From contig LSRY02000040.1 of the NCBI GenBank assembly GCA_001643675.2, positions 462,001 through 526,000 of the forward strand: a DNA stretch of 64,000 nt, read 5' to 3'. This DNA comes from Monocercomonoides exilis. Lineage: Eukaryota > Preaxostyla > Oxymonadida > Polymastigidae. Made by a program: the position numbers and the translations under genes. This document shows positions 32,159-45,901 of this stretch, in pieces. Below the pieces are notes generated by a model. That model did not search any database and had not been told where the DNA came from. It was given only the letters and a program-made list of their open reading frames with translations. The first letter of the stretch is position 1; each line of letters begins with the position of its first letter.

Positions 32159-33143
32159 TGTGCTATCCATTTTCCTCTGACCTCTTTTTCACCACCGACC
32201 TTTTTTCATGTGAATCTTGCTCCAGCTTAATACGAGCTCGCAGCCAACGAAAAATGACGAGAAATGTTTATTTTAATAAATTTTACAATGAAGTTATAAT
32301 TTTTTAACGAATTTTTTTTCCCAAGAGATTTCCGTAATTTTAAATTTTATTTTTGATCATTAAATTGATAGTCTTTCCATGAGAATAACACTCTGGAAGT
32401 TGTAAGTTTCATCATCAGAGCTTGGAATATTCTTTTTATTGTTTTTATGACTTTTCACTTTTCACTTGTTTCTTTTTCACTTGTTTTCTCATTTCATCCA
32501 CTTTTCGAAATAATTAAAATATGAATTGGAATATAAACAATTGTTATATTTAATTAGCTGTATCTCATTTTTAAAATCATTATATTGTTGCACACTCATA
32601 TAATTTTTTGCCGAAAAAATGAAACTGGTTGGAAATATCAAAACTACTGAAATTGATGTTTTTCATTTTTCTATTTAAAATCAAATTTGTAAAACTTTTT
32701 TGTATACCAACATGATTAACATTTTAACATATATTAAGGATCATCTTATAATTTTTTACAAAAATTCATCATTCTTTAAAAATTTTAATTTTTTCGAAAA
32801 GTGGATGAAATGAGAAAACAAGTGAAAAAGAAACAAGTGAAAAGTGAAAAGTCATAAAAACAATAAAAAGAATATTCCAAGCTCTGATGATGAAACTTAC
32901 AACTTCCAGAGTGTTATTCTCATGGAAAGACTATCAATTTAATGATCAAAAATAAAATTTAAAATTACGGAAATCTCTTGGGAAAAAAAATTCGTTAAAA
33001 AATTATAACTTCATTGTAAAATTTATTAAAATAAACATTTCTCGTCATTTTTCGTTGGCTGCGAGCTCGTATTAAGCTGGAGCAAGATTCACATGAAAAA
33101 AGGTCGGTGGTGAAAAAGAGGTCAGAGGAAAATGGATAGTACA
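32159..33143. mobile_element. Foldback element with ~350-bp near-identical arms
   Basis: The left arm (about 32159-32509) and right arm (about 32792-33143) are inverted copies that look identical by eye over about 345 bp. They include the words CCGACCTTTTTTCATGTGAA and CCAGCTTAATACGAGCTCGC. The 280-bp middle is AT-rich and noncoding. There is no open frame of note in the arms. Such structure fits a foldback transposon or a large MITE. Arm identity this high implies recent origin or gene conversion. I find no convincing target duplication. Confidence 0.75.
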
Positions 33144-33491
33144 GAAAATGATTGTTTCTTCTACTTGAAAAACCTAAATTTGTTTGGGATTTGAAATTTC
33201 AACTGTTTCATGAAACTGAAACAAAAATGTTTTTTCAAAAGAGTTTTATATTTTGATATATAAAAAGTAAAAAACATTCAAAAAACATATTTGCAAAAAT
33301 TGCAATTTAGCAAATTTTACTTCTCAGAGTTTTTGAAAAAGAAACAAAGAAAAACGTGAAGTGACGCAAAATTGAAAGAAATTTAAACTTACTCGAAATA
33401 TTGATAAAAAATTAACAATTTCCAATTGTTTTTGAAAATTTGAAAATAAATCTAATTTCTTTCTATTTTTTAAAAAATGAATTGAAAGCTT
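33144..33491. other. Downstream spacer of the eIF2 alpha gene
   Basis: AT-rich DNA after the eIF2 alpha stop codon. No feature recognised. Confidence 0.45.
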
Positions 33492-34982
33492 TTAATTGTC
33501 ATCACTTTCTTCATCGTCTTCAGTATCCTCTTCTTCGCTATCTTCAATCTCTTCTTTTTCAACAGTAACATTTGAAGGCCCGCTGTCTCCAGAAACAACA
33601 GTTGGCTGAATAAAAACAAATATTCAACAACAACAAAAAAACAATAATAATAGTTTAAAGAAATAAAATTGAGAATTGATGAACGTAATAATCACCATTA
33701 ATCTTATTGACATGATATAAACAATATACCTCTTGCTTGACTTCAAGAATTCCTTCAACTGATTCAATTTTCTCTCTGATAACTTCAATTGCTAAAAAAA
33801 AAAAAAAAAAAAATAAAAAAAAGAAAAGGAGCAACACGCAAAAATAACCATAAATATTACAAAGACAGATATTATTTAGAAAATCATAATAACAATTGAC
33901 AGCAAAATCATAAATTACAAAATGAAAACAAACACAAAAGCACGCACAAAAAAATTATTTATTTATCCTTTTTTCCCCCTCATATGCAACATTTCATAAA
34001 TTCTGTTAAAATTTTGAATGCACACCTTGTCCGAGAGCATTTATTCCTCTTTCCTTATCCAAAACAGATGTCTCAATGGTGTAAATTGGAGTAGCTTTCA
34101 CTTTGCATTCAATTCGGATGTCATCGGTTTCATTAGGTGACTGTTCACCCGCTAACAACGCAGCTTTAATTCCCTGGACTCCTGATGGAGAGTCACATGT
34201 TAACTTTTATATTTTTAAATATTAAAGCAAAATGAAGATTCTCTTTTGTATATTTATGTAAATTAATTAAAAACATACGACAATCTCAGCACGAAGTTTA
34301 ATTGGCTGAGGATTCAGACGTCTCAGGATATTTTGCATCAGTTGTTCACGAACTTTTGGTTCAATCATCAAATCTCCAAACACGGAATCAGGATCTCTGA
34401 AAAATAAATGACATTATAACCATGAAAACAAAAACTTTGAGTTTTATTTAAACCTTAAAGCAACTTTGAAAGCATCGTATGCATGCCCATATTTCTTTGC
34501 TAATGGCCATGCAATATTTCTGTAAAGCAAATCAATATCAATTGATTGAGCTTGTGAAATTGCTTGCAAAATTGCGTGAACAGTCTTTGATTTCGTAAGA
34601 CGATCCATTGCACGTGCAATAAGTTTTGATTCAACTCTTCTTTTTGACAAATCAATGTATCCTTAATTTTGACGAATTTCAAGTAAATAATTAATAAAAA
34701 TATAAAAACATCAAAACACCACATTCTTTTTCGCAAACCCTTTTCATGGTCAACTCGCAGAACCATAACAACTTCTTGCTTTCCAACTCTTGTAACTTGT
34801 GCAATTGATTTAATTCTAGCAACACTCAATTCAGGTGTTGGAACAAATCCTTCTTTTCCACCATATTCTATCAACTTACAATATACACCCATTTCATCAA
34901 GTCTAGAGACTTGCACAACCACTTGCTCCCCAACATTCGGAAGAGGATTTTCGTAGTATCTGTGAGTAATACGATCTGACAT
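33492..34982 (-). CDS. EIF2S1: Translation initiation factor eIF2 alpha subunit
   Basis: Exons 34982-34739, 34661-34454, 34396-34279, 34203-34026, 33791-33730 and 33605-33492 join to 307 residues plus stop. This is close to the usual eIF2 alpha length of about 300-315. The S1/OB domain is at the amino end (VGEQVVVQVSRLDEMGVYCK), followed by the family hallmark GYIDLSKRRV, a helical domain (YRNIAWPLAKKYGHAYDAFK), the alpha-beta domain and an acidic tail. eIF2 delivers initiator Met-tRNA to the ribosome. The regulatory serine of the family is present (Ser53 here, in PELSVARIKSI), although the usual Arg-Arg-Arg after it reads Val-Ala-Arg. The start lies 185 bp from the divergent CLEC16A-like gene. 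Confidence 0.95.
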
Positions 34983-35167
34983 CTTTTTTATAAAAGATCA
35001 ATAAATATAAATTTATAATTATTTTAGGATCAATATTTTTTTGTTTGTTTTTCTTGTAACAATTGAATTTATATGAAATTCATTTTCATAACAGAAATGA
35101 ATATATATAAAAAAAACAAACCCTTAAGATAGTTTTGATTCTCTTTTAGTGCCTTTTTTTTGTTGTA
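34983..35167. promoter_or_regulatory. Shared divergent promoter region
   Basis: Only 185 bp separate the ATG of eIF2 alpha (minus) from that of the CLEC16A-like gene (plus), so both promoters must lie here. The sequence is AT-rich. TATATATAA near 35101 and T runs are present, but no motif can be assigned with confidence. Confidence 0.5.
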
Positions 35168-37248
35168 ATGAGTCTTAGCCTAACAGCAAGGCGGTTAAGA
35201 GATTTGCATGATACATGCTCATCTGTTTTGCGTGTTGTTCGTTTGGCAAGGCCTTATGATAATTCTGTAATTGGAGAAATGATTCGTGTTGTTCATTTGA
35301 TGCTGTTACTGGATAAAGCTGGTATTGATCCACACGATGCGTATGATTTCAATTTAAAGTTCATTGTCATATATTATTAATGTTAAACAAATTTTTTAAG
35401 AGAACATTCTCGACCTTTTCAAGAATTTTTACCTTCTCTTGCTTCTTTTTACTCTGAAATTTTGCGTTCAGAGAGCCCATTAGAAATGAGAGCTGAAGTC
35501 TATTCTTCGCTTAGTACTATTAGCTTAAATCTAAAAAATCCAGCAAATGTATCAGCATTTATGTCAAATAGAGTGATTCATTCATTACTTGACATTCCTG
35601 TTGATTACACGAACAACGAACTGTTATCTTATTATATTTCTACCTTACGATCATTAGCTTCTCGAATGGATATGACAAATTATCACTATTTTTTTAGAAG
35701 GATTGTTTGAGCTTAGATATTCTTTGAAATTTTTCTTTTAAAAGTCTGAGTTTCTTTATATTTTTAAGAATGGAAAGCTAGAAATGCCTATTTTTATATA
35801 TGCCGTTAAGTATTTTACCAATCCAGACAATCTCATTAAAACAGCCTGCCGTTCCATCATATTGACAATTCTAAAAGTGAAAGCACAACCGATTTTGGAG
35901 TATGCTGCAGACATGGATAATCCATTCCTGCACCACTTCACGGTCTATCTGATGGCGCTCTGCTATGACATTGCGAAGGCCAGCAGCACGACAGCCGCAG
36001 AGGAGGAGTTCAGAGAGTTCTACCTGAGGGGAGCTGGCGATGAAGGGGGTGACGAAAACAGCAGTGATTTCTGCGACGGGGAAGAGCTGGACAGCGAAGG
36101 CGAGGAGGAACCGCACGCGCTGCTGGTGTCTTCTCTGCTGTCGTCGCCGCCCCAGCTGCAGTCGCCAGAGACGCGCATGCTGTTCCGCATGCTCTTCATC
36201 GGCGACTCGGAGGCAATCGACGAGAAGAACAAGATCGTGTCCCAGTTCGCCAGCATGTACGCCTCCACACCTGCTGCCAAATTCTTTGATGCTGCAGGAC
36301 TCCCGCTTTCATCTGCCCCTTCTTCTTCTTCTTCTTTTTCTCCTTCTCATTCTCCTCCTTCTCCTTTTTCTTTTTCATCATCATCATCTTCTTCTTCTTC
36401 TGCAACCTCAACAACATCATCATCTGACAGCATCACTTTCGGATCCAGCTTCAATTCTGGCAATGGCTTTGGGTTTGGCACTGATACAAACGAGCAAAAC
36501 ACTCTGTACCCCTTTCCTACCAACTCCTCTTCCATCTCTTCCATCTCTTCCACCCCTTCTGCCCCATTTGCCTCAATCGATTCAATTCCGCCATTCAATC
36601 CATTTGCTTCATCCGCCTCTTATTTTCCCTCTTCCTCATTTGCCTCTTCTGCCTCTTCTGCCTCTTCTGCACAGTCAGCCATGCGCCAAGCCGAGCTGGC
36701 CGCGCAGTTTGTGCCCCTGGGCGATCTCCTGTCCGACTTCTCTGAAACCATCCTCATCCTGTGTGACATCATCCGCCTCGACTCACTCCTCCTCTCACAC
36801 TCCGTTGCTCGCCTGCTCATCGCCAACCTCATCGTCCCTCTCGCCCAGCAGTTCTGGCGCGTGCCTTGCGTACCGTTCTACTCGGTCTCAGCTGCCAGAT
36901 GCAAAGGGGAATATGCGCTGTGGAACTATCATCTTTCATCTGAATCATCCTCCTCCTCCTCCTCACCTTCTTCTTCTTCAATTGTTCCTTCTACTCTTTC
37001 TTATCTTTCTTCTCCAAATTATAACACAAATGCAAACATAAATGCAAATGCCAATCCAACAAGCTCAACATATCCTGCATCTATTGACACAGATGAGCAT
37101 CTTTCTTTCTCCTCTTCACAGCCTTCAGACACAAACAGCTCATTCACCATGCTCAACTTGCATTGTAAAGAGCAAAAATCACTCAGAATCAAAGGAGCAA
37201 CCAACATGCAATGGCATGCTTCTCCTTCTGATGCCACACTTTCCTATG

Positions 37249-37279
<31 letters not shown>

Positions 37280-40200
37280 TTCTTCCTCTTGCTCATCATC
37301 ATTGCAATCATCATCATCATCATCATCATCATCTTCTTCTTCTTTTTCTTCCTCTTCCTCTTCCTCCTGTGCAGCCCCTCCCTCTCTCTCCATCACCCCT
37401 CCTCCCAATCTGCTCCAACTGCCCACCATTCCCACCTCTTTGTGCCTTTTCCTCTTCACCACAATTCTTTCTTCTTCCCTTCCCCCTATCATCACATCTG
37501 CTGTGTGTTCAGTGCTGTCTTTCTCTGCCAAGCCACTCGCTTTGTCTTCTCTTGCGTCTCATCCTGTTGAGTTGCTTTCGATTTCTCGTTCGCTTCATCC
37601 ATCTTCTTCATCATCTTCATCGTCATCATCTTCTTCCTCTTCCTCTTCTTCTTTGAATAAAAGAAATTATTTAAATGCATCTTCATTGTCTGCATCATCA
37701 ACGTCTTTTGCATCTTCTTCTCCTTCTTCCTATTTGCGAAACGAATTTCTTTCTTCTCTTTCTTCTTCTTCTTCTTCTTCTTCTTCTTCTCCTTTTTCTC
37801 CTTCTTCTTCTCAATCAGAATTTTCTGACAGTCGTCGTTACAACTTAACAGGCTCCACAACATCGGCACTTCCAATTCCTCTTCCCGAATTCCACACGAA
37901 ATTCAGCCAAAACAAAGCAAAAGACAAAAACTCAGAAGGAAATTCTTCTGTTTCGTGTGCTGTTCCTCGAGGGATATTTGAAGGGCTGACGGATTTGCTC
38001 ACAGGGCAGCCGCTGGATGCGCCAGAGCCATTGAAATTGAATGAGAAGAAGGAAAGGAGGAAGAGGAGATTGGGGAAGGAAGGGAGCGAAGAGGTAAAAT
38101 TTAAGGAAGGGAAAGAAAGGAAAGAAGGGGAAGGAAGAGAAAGAGGAGGAGGAGAAGAAGAAGAATTAAATAGAGAAGAAGAAGACGACGACGAAGAAGA
38201 AGAAGAGGATAACAAATTAGGCATCATTAGCAAAGCCCACAAACAGCTTTTTTCCTTCTCAATTTCATCTCCATCCAATACCCCAAACACAAACTCAAAA
38301 TATCCCTCGTATCCTTCATCAACCATCAACTCCTTCACAAACAATCCATCATCTTTCTCTTCTTCTTCTTCTTCTTCCTCCTCTTCTTCCTCTTCTTCTT
38401 CCTCTTCTTCTTCCTCCATCTCATTCAAGTTCTATTCCTATCTCCCCTCCTTCACTCTCCTCTGCACCCTGCCCAATGCCACAAACATGCTCCTTTCTCC
38501 TTCTGTGCACAAGAACATGTCCTCTCTTTTCGACATCGACCGCAGACCCACCCGATTCTTAACCAGACAACAAAGAGAAGAGGCGAAGAAGAAGAGGGAA
38601 GAGAGGGAAGAGAGGGAGAATGCGATGAGAATACAGATCGCGTTTATGCAGACCCCTCCGATGCCGCACGAGGATTTCCACAATCCTTTTGCTAACTCTC
38701 AGTTTCCGCTTCCTCTGTCGTTGCTGCTGGCAAGGAAAGAGGAGAGGAAGAAGATGGAAGAGAGGAAGAAGGAGAAGGAGAAGAAGGAAGAAGAAGAAAA
38801 GGAAGAAGAAGAAAAGGAGAAAAATCGAATGGAAGGCAGTTCAAATGCTCATTTGGTGTTGTCGCCATCTTCTTCCTCTTCCTCTTCTTCTTCTTCTTCT
38901 TCCTCTTCCTCTTCTTCATCTTCTTCTTCCTCCTCTCCCCCTCTTCCTCTGTCTCCTCCTCCTCCTCTTCTCCAGTGGAGTGGGGTGGATGCAGAGAGAG
39001 CGGTGAGTGAGTGGAAGGAGAACGCGAAAGAGATTCCGTGGCAAGAAGAAGATGAGGAAGATGAGTTGGAATTGGAGCTGGAAGCGCTGGAAGAGGATTG
39101 GAGTGAAGAGGAAGAAGGAGAAGGAGAAGGAGAAGGAGAGGAAGGAGAAGAAGAAGAAGGAGAGGAGGAGGAAGAGGAAGGAGAGGAAGAAGATGGGAAA
39201 GACGAAGACATTGATGATGATGATGATGATGATGATGAGGAACAAGAATATAGAAAGAAAGAAGAAGGCGAAGGAGGAGAAAGAAGAGGAGGAAAAGGCG
39301 ATAATGATGAAAGAGAAAGAGAAAGAGAAAGAGAAAGAGAAAGAGAAAAAGAAAGAGAAAAGGAAAGGGAAAGAAAAGAAGAAGAGGTAGATGAAGATGG
39401 ATATGTGAACATTGAGTCTGTAAAACCTTTTTCATTTGCTTCAAATGCAACTGAAGCAAACACATCAGCAGCAAAAGGCAAAGAAGAAGAAGAAGAAGAA
39501 GAAGAAGAAGAAGACGATGATTCAAGCGCATCCAATGACGGATCAATCAAAACAAAGAAATTTCTTTCTTCTTCTTCTTCCTCATCTTCCTCCTCCTCAT
39601 CTTCCTCTTTCTCCTCTTCCTCTTTCTCTCTTTCACAATATGACCTCTCCACTCCCACCACGCCCTCCTCTCCTCCCTTCCCAAGCTACGTTCCCCCGCG
39701 GCGCATGAACATCCCTCTTCCTCCGTCTTCCGCTCTCACTCGCATTCGAAACGACACTTCCCTCTTCATCAAAGGAGAACTGTCTGGGTTTGACACACTT
39801 TGCTCGCTGGTGGCGTCTGACCCGCTGCTCAGTGCGATTCTGCCGCCGTCTCTGCAACAGAAGCAATCGAAAGAGAAGATGAAGGGGAAGATGAATGAGG
39901 GAAAGGAGAAGAAGGAGAAGAAGGAAACAAAGCAGATGAAGCAGATATCTGATAGGAAACAGTTGAATGCTAATGCTTCTTCATCCTCCTCTTCTGCTTC
40001 TTCTGCTTCTTCTGCTTCATCCACATCCTCCAAAGCATCTGTGATTCCAACAGGAAATTCTGCAAATACTGTCAAATTGATCGCAACTTCAACTACCACA
40101 ACAACAACTAAAACAACTGTAACAGCTTCATTTTCCAATTCTCCATCGCTTTCTCCTTCCTCTTCCTCTTCCTCCTCCTCTTTCTCATCATCTTCTTCCT

Positions 40201-40373
40201 CTTCCTCTTCTGATTCCTCCAATACACTCATTGCTTCATCATCATCACAATCCTTCCCCCTTTCCCTCACAACCACACACGCCTCTCTCTCTGCCCTGGC
40301 ACTTGCCTCCTTCGCCATCTCCACAAGTTCGGCAAGCACATCCCTCCAAAACGACATTGTCCGGCAAACTGTT

Positions 40374-40405
<32 letters not shown>

Positions 40406-43400
40406 CAACTCCCTTTCTCTGTCTCCCCCCATCGCCCTCAGCACCACCAACCCCTTTTCCTCTGTGCCTTCCCCAAACCTCTCCCCTTCCTTGTCTCCGC
40501 AGCAGCTCGTCTCTCTTTTCAGCACTTTGATGCTCCTTTCTGGATCAGTCCCTTCTTCTCTGTCGTCGTCCATCAGAAATTTGGAGGTTGTGGAAGGAAT
40601 CGTGCAAAGGCACATGCATTTGGCTGAGGTGGCGGCGCTGAGGAGGGTGAACAGGCTGAAGAAGAGAGAAGAGCTGAGGTTTGAGATGCGGCAGCAGAAG
40701 AAGCAGAACCTGCTGAACGAGCTGAAGTTCAGGAAGGAGTGGCATGTGACTGGGAATAATAATAATAGTAATAGTTATGCTTATTCTAATGCAAATGCAA
40801 TTTCTAATTCAAATATGAATACAAGTGCTAATTTAAACAGTTTTTCAAGCTCGCTTCCTTTGAATTCTTCTTCTTCTTCTTCTTCTTCTTCTTCTTCTTC
40901 TTCTTCTTCTTCTTCTTCTTCTTCTTCTTCTTCTTCCTCTTCCTCTTCTTCTTCCTCTTCACTTTCTCCTTCTTCCTCTGCTGTTTCACTTTCCACACTT
41001 TCTCCTCTCAAGCAGCTCAAGTCTGCCACCCAAACACAGCTTCCCTTGCGATACCACTCTCCTTCAATTTCTCATTCTCTTTCTCCTTCTCCTTCTCTTT
41101 CTCTCTCTCAAACCACAACACAACTTCCGTCCCAATCTCAAACACAGCTTGTCCGCAGAGAAAGAGACAGAGAAAGACCCAAAGGTTTCATTCCATTTGT
41201 CCCGTCTTCCCCTTTCGTCGGCTTCAGCGCCTCGACATTCTCAACCCCACGCATCTGCAGGGAATATGCGCTGGGCTGGTACAAGGAGATAACAAAACTC
41301 CATTCACAGACCGATTTTGTGTGTTTGCTGTTTCAGAGGATGCTTCTGACACCAATTCGAACGGCGTCGGCGTGTGATGCGAAGGAAAACACATTGGCAC
41401 AGCTGATTGCAGAGCACAACAGACAGATGGCAGGGGAGAGAGAGAAGAAGGAGAAGAAGGAGGAGGAGAAAGAGGAGAAAGAGATGAGCAAAGAAAAGAG
41501 GATTGGAGGAGCGAATGAAAAAGATGGTGAAGTTAATTCAGGAATAGTAACAACAACTACTATATCATCATCATCACCTTCTTCTTCTTCTTCTTCTTCT
41601 TCTACTTCTTCCTCCTCCTCTTCTCATCCTTCTCCAATCAACCCAATCGACACCACACTCTCCCCGGCAAATCTTGCTGCCTTCCCTTCTCATCAGACAG
41701 AAGTTCTGATTGATGATTGCCTCCCTCTGTCAACTCTGCTCTTTCTGTATGCTTTGATACAAAGTCCGCACACTCCTCATTCGTATCTGAAGGAAGTGGG
41801 GCTGGCTCCTGTGTTTAGAAGGAATTACTTGAGATCCTCTCGAAAAAAGGTGGAGAAACAAGAAAAGGAGAAGGAGAAGGAGAAGGAGAAGGAGAAAGAA
41901 AGAGAAAGAGAGAGAGAAAGAGAAAGAGAAATATCTATTGACAAGCTGAGAAGGAATGAAACAGGAAACAAACACTCAAAATACTCTTCTGAACTTCGCA
42001 ATGGAAGTAAAAAAAGCAGAAGAGAAAGAAACAAACACAGAAAAAGTAAGCACATAGGCAAGAAATATTCCAAGCATTTCTCTTCAAATCAAAAAGATGA
42101 CAGAACAACAAGAAGAATGAGCAGCAGCCATCGTTCTAACTATCGCGCGCTTTGCCGTTCTGACTCACCTGCTAACAGAAGTACTGCTGTTACAACGTCA
42201 CACAATAACAACAACAGATTTAATAACAACAGTTATAACCAATCAATGAAGCATTTATCTGCCTCTCCCTCTCACTTTGGAGGTTATTCGCATGTTCATT
42301 CTGACAGCAGAAGCAGAAGCAGAAGCAGAAGCAGAAACAAAAGAAGCAATGGAAGAAGAAGAAGTTGTTGTTCAACGCAATTTCATCACAGTCAATTGTC
42401 AACTCTTTCTTCTTCAATGTCTTCTTCGATTTCTCATCCACATTCGCATTCCTCTTCTCGTGATTCATTCTCATCGTCATTATCATCATCTCCTTCTTCT
42501 CTTTCATCCTCTTCTTCTTCTTCTTCTGCTTCTTCCTCTTCTTCTTCCTCCTCTGTTTCTTCATCTTCTTCCTCTTCCTCTTCTTATTCTTCTAATACAC
42601 ACCACCATTATCCATCCCACCAACACGCCAAACACAACACCCGAAATCTTTCCATTTCGCACTCACGTTTTTCTCCTTCTCCTTCTCCTTCTCCTTCTCC
42701 TTCTCCTTCTCCTTCTCATTCGTCTTCTCCTTCTCCTTCTCATTTGCTTCGCCCATCTTCTTCATGCCGTCGATCTTTCCACTCCTCCCACTCGTCATTC
42801 ACCCCTTCCTCCTCTCTCTATCGCTCACACAGCAGCTATTCCTCTAACACTTCTGATAGCAACAGAATCAACAAAAGAATTAGTAGATTCAGCAGAAGCA
42901 ACGAAAGCAGCAGAAGTGAGTCAGTTTCGCGCTATCGTCGGATTCCTTCGCTTTCTCCGTCTTTTTCTCCTCCGTCGCAGTCGTTTTTCCCATCCCCGTC
43001 TCGTCAGGAGAGCTGTTTGGACACGAAAATAAGCACAAACACACACACAAACACACATTTTGACAATAAGACACCCAAAAAGAGCGATAAAAGATTGAAT
43101 GAATATTCCATTGTGCACCGTTCAAATGTGAGGGCGCATTCAAAAAAGGAAAGAGAAAAAAACACAAATTTGAGTTCAATTAGAGAGACAGAGGGGAGAA
43201 TAGGAAGGAGCATGAAAGATAGAGAGAGAGAGAAGGAGAAGGAGATGAAGGGGAAAGAGAAAGAGAATGCAAGCATTATTAAAGCAAAAGGTCAAAATTC
43301 AAGGGAAATCAATCAGAAAGCTTCTAAACAAGCAGAAAAGACTATAAAGACAACAAAGACAACAACAACAGCAACAAACAGAATGAAAGAAGGGAAAAGC

Positions 43401-45868
43401 AAGATAAGTGCAAGCATAGCAATACGTAGCACAGGAAGCAAAGCACAAAAATCTGCTCACCTCCATTCTTCTCTGTCTTCTTTATCTTCTCATTCTCGTT
43501 CTCGTTCTCCTTTTTCTCGTTTGGACTTCGAAAGAAGCAGTGCTTCTTCTGAAGCTGATGACAAGGCAGTCAGAAAGCTGAAGAAAAGAGCACTGAAAAA
43601 GGCAGAGCTGATGCAGCGGCTGCCAACCACGTTCCATTTCGCAGCTGCGATAGAGAAAGAGAAGGAGAAGGAGAAAGAGGAGAAGGAGAAAGAGAAGGAG
43701 AAAGAGAAGGAGAAAGAGAAGGAGGAAGAAAGAGAAGGAGAAGCAGCAGGAGAGAAAGAAAAGAAGGACAAAAAGAAGGACAAGAAGAAACAAAAACAAA
43801 AACAGAAACAGAAGCAAAAAGAAGGAGGCGGAAAGAAAGGCCAACAGCAATCTTCAGAGCAATCCAGCGAAAGGAGCAAAGACGACTGGGATTTGCCCTT
43901 GTTGAGCGATCAGAGCAGCAGCAAAGCGAAGCTGAAGGCGCAGAAAATGGAGAAGAAATGGAACAAGAGGAAGAAGAAGCTGGACAGAAGAAAGAGGCTT
44001 CAAAGGCTGATTGGCAGAATTACACAGGAAGCAAACACATCTTCGGCACATGCATCAGCAAGGAGTGGGAGCGAAGGGAGTGAGAGTAAGTTTGAACGGA
44101 TGGGAAGAAGCAGAGGAGGAAGAGAAGGAAGAGAAGAAAGAGAAGGAAATGAAGAGAAGATGAGGAAGATGGAGAAAATGGAGAAGATGATGAAGATAAA
44201 AGAGAAAAATGGAAAAGCTGGGAGTTCGAGAAGAGATGAAAGGAAATACCAGAGAAGAGGAGAAGAAGAGGAAGAAGAGGAAGAAGACTATTACAATGAT
44301 TCCGAAGAAGAAGAGAACAGCAAATACAAAGATAGAAGTCAAGGGGGACAAAACTACAACCGTTTCTATTCGAAGGAAAGAGGTCGAAGAGAAGAAGAAG
44401 AGGAAGAAATAGAAGAAATAGAAGAAGCAACAACCACACTTCGTGATGCCTCTAATCCCCGAGGAGCATATGCCCCTGCCAATTACTTGTCCTCTGCTCG
44501 CACCACATTCACTGCAGTCACAGGGACCATCGCCACCGCTGCCTGCACTGCGTCTGGAAGCAGCACTGTCCTGAGGAGGAAGGAGGCGCTGCTCGAAGGC
44601 GGGCGAAAGCTGATTGTGGTGCTGACGCCTCTGAACGAAAGATCGCGCCTGCTCTTCACTCTGCTCACGGGAAGCGCGCGTGAAAGCGTGCTTTTCCCGG
44701 CCAACCAGCCGATGTCTGTGCTTGTGGACACACTCTCCAAGCGCTGGGGGATGATTCCGGATGTGTCGCTGCGTCTCTGTGTGGATCCGCTGCCTCTGAG
44801 GACGAAGCACTACGAGAAGCTGATCAACAAGACTGTGCCGATCACGAAGCGTCACCAAGGGCTGGATGATGAGCTGCCTGCGCCAAAGGACCTGAGAAGG
44901 GCGGGGAAGATGATTGAGTCGGAGCGCATGGCAAAGGGATTTGACAAGCTGAGAATTGACACGCTGGTAAGGGCGAGGATGGCACAGCTGCCGGTCTGGG
45001 CGCAGGCGAAGGAGGAGGCAGCGATGGAGTCGTATGGGCAGGAGGACAGCGATGTGCTGCTGGGTGCGCTGGCAAATGAAGTAGTGCCGCTCCACAAGGA
45101 GACGCTCTTCTTCTCAGTTTTCTTCGACAAGGCAGATGAGAACAGCACGGACGATCCGATTCTCCAGTACATCCTCGACAACACGCAGAAGACGCTGTTC
45201 TCTTCAGACATCTCTCCGTTCCCGCTTCCCCCTCCGCGCCACTGCGAGGTGAGGGAGATGCAAGTGGCTGCACCTTCTGTGCTGGAGTTTCTGTGCGACC
45301 CAAACCACCCAGCATCTGGGTTGAGCGCCTTTGCAGCAAGCGGGATAGGGTGGGGCGATTCGAGTGAAGAGCGCCTGAGGAAGAAGAAGATCAACGAGAT
45401 GATGAAGAAAAGGAAGAAGAACTCGTTTCAGTCGTTTGTGGAGACGGTGAACCAGGCAAAAGATGAGAAGGAGAGGAAGAAGATGGAGAAAGCAAGGCTA
45501 AAGATGCTGGATCCAAAGGAACGAAGACTCATCAAGCAGCAGAGGAAAGAGGAGAAGAGGCTGGCGAAGAGAGAGAAGAGGAGGAAGATGATGCTGATGG
45601 CAGCTGAGATGAACAAGAATAAGGCAGTATTTGAAGGAAGAGAAAGAGGAGAGCTGAGAGAGAGACAACTGATGCAGCAAATGATGGAGCAGCCTCAGAA
45701 TTCGTTGGGACAGGCAAGATTGACATTGAATTCTTCTTCTTCCTCTTCCTCTTCCTCTTCTTCTTCCTCTTCTTCCTCTTCTTCTTTTGAAAGGAATTCG
45801 CAATTGAAGGAAATTGAAAGTTCGTTGAAAGATATACAAGGAAGAGAAAGAAGGAAAGAGAAAGAGAA

Positions 45869-45901
<33 letters not shown>

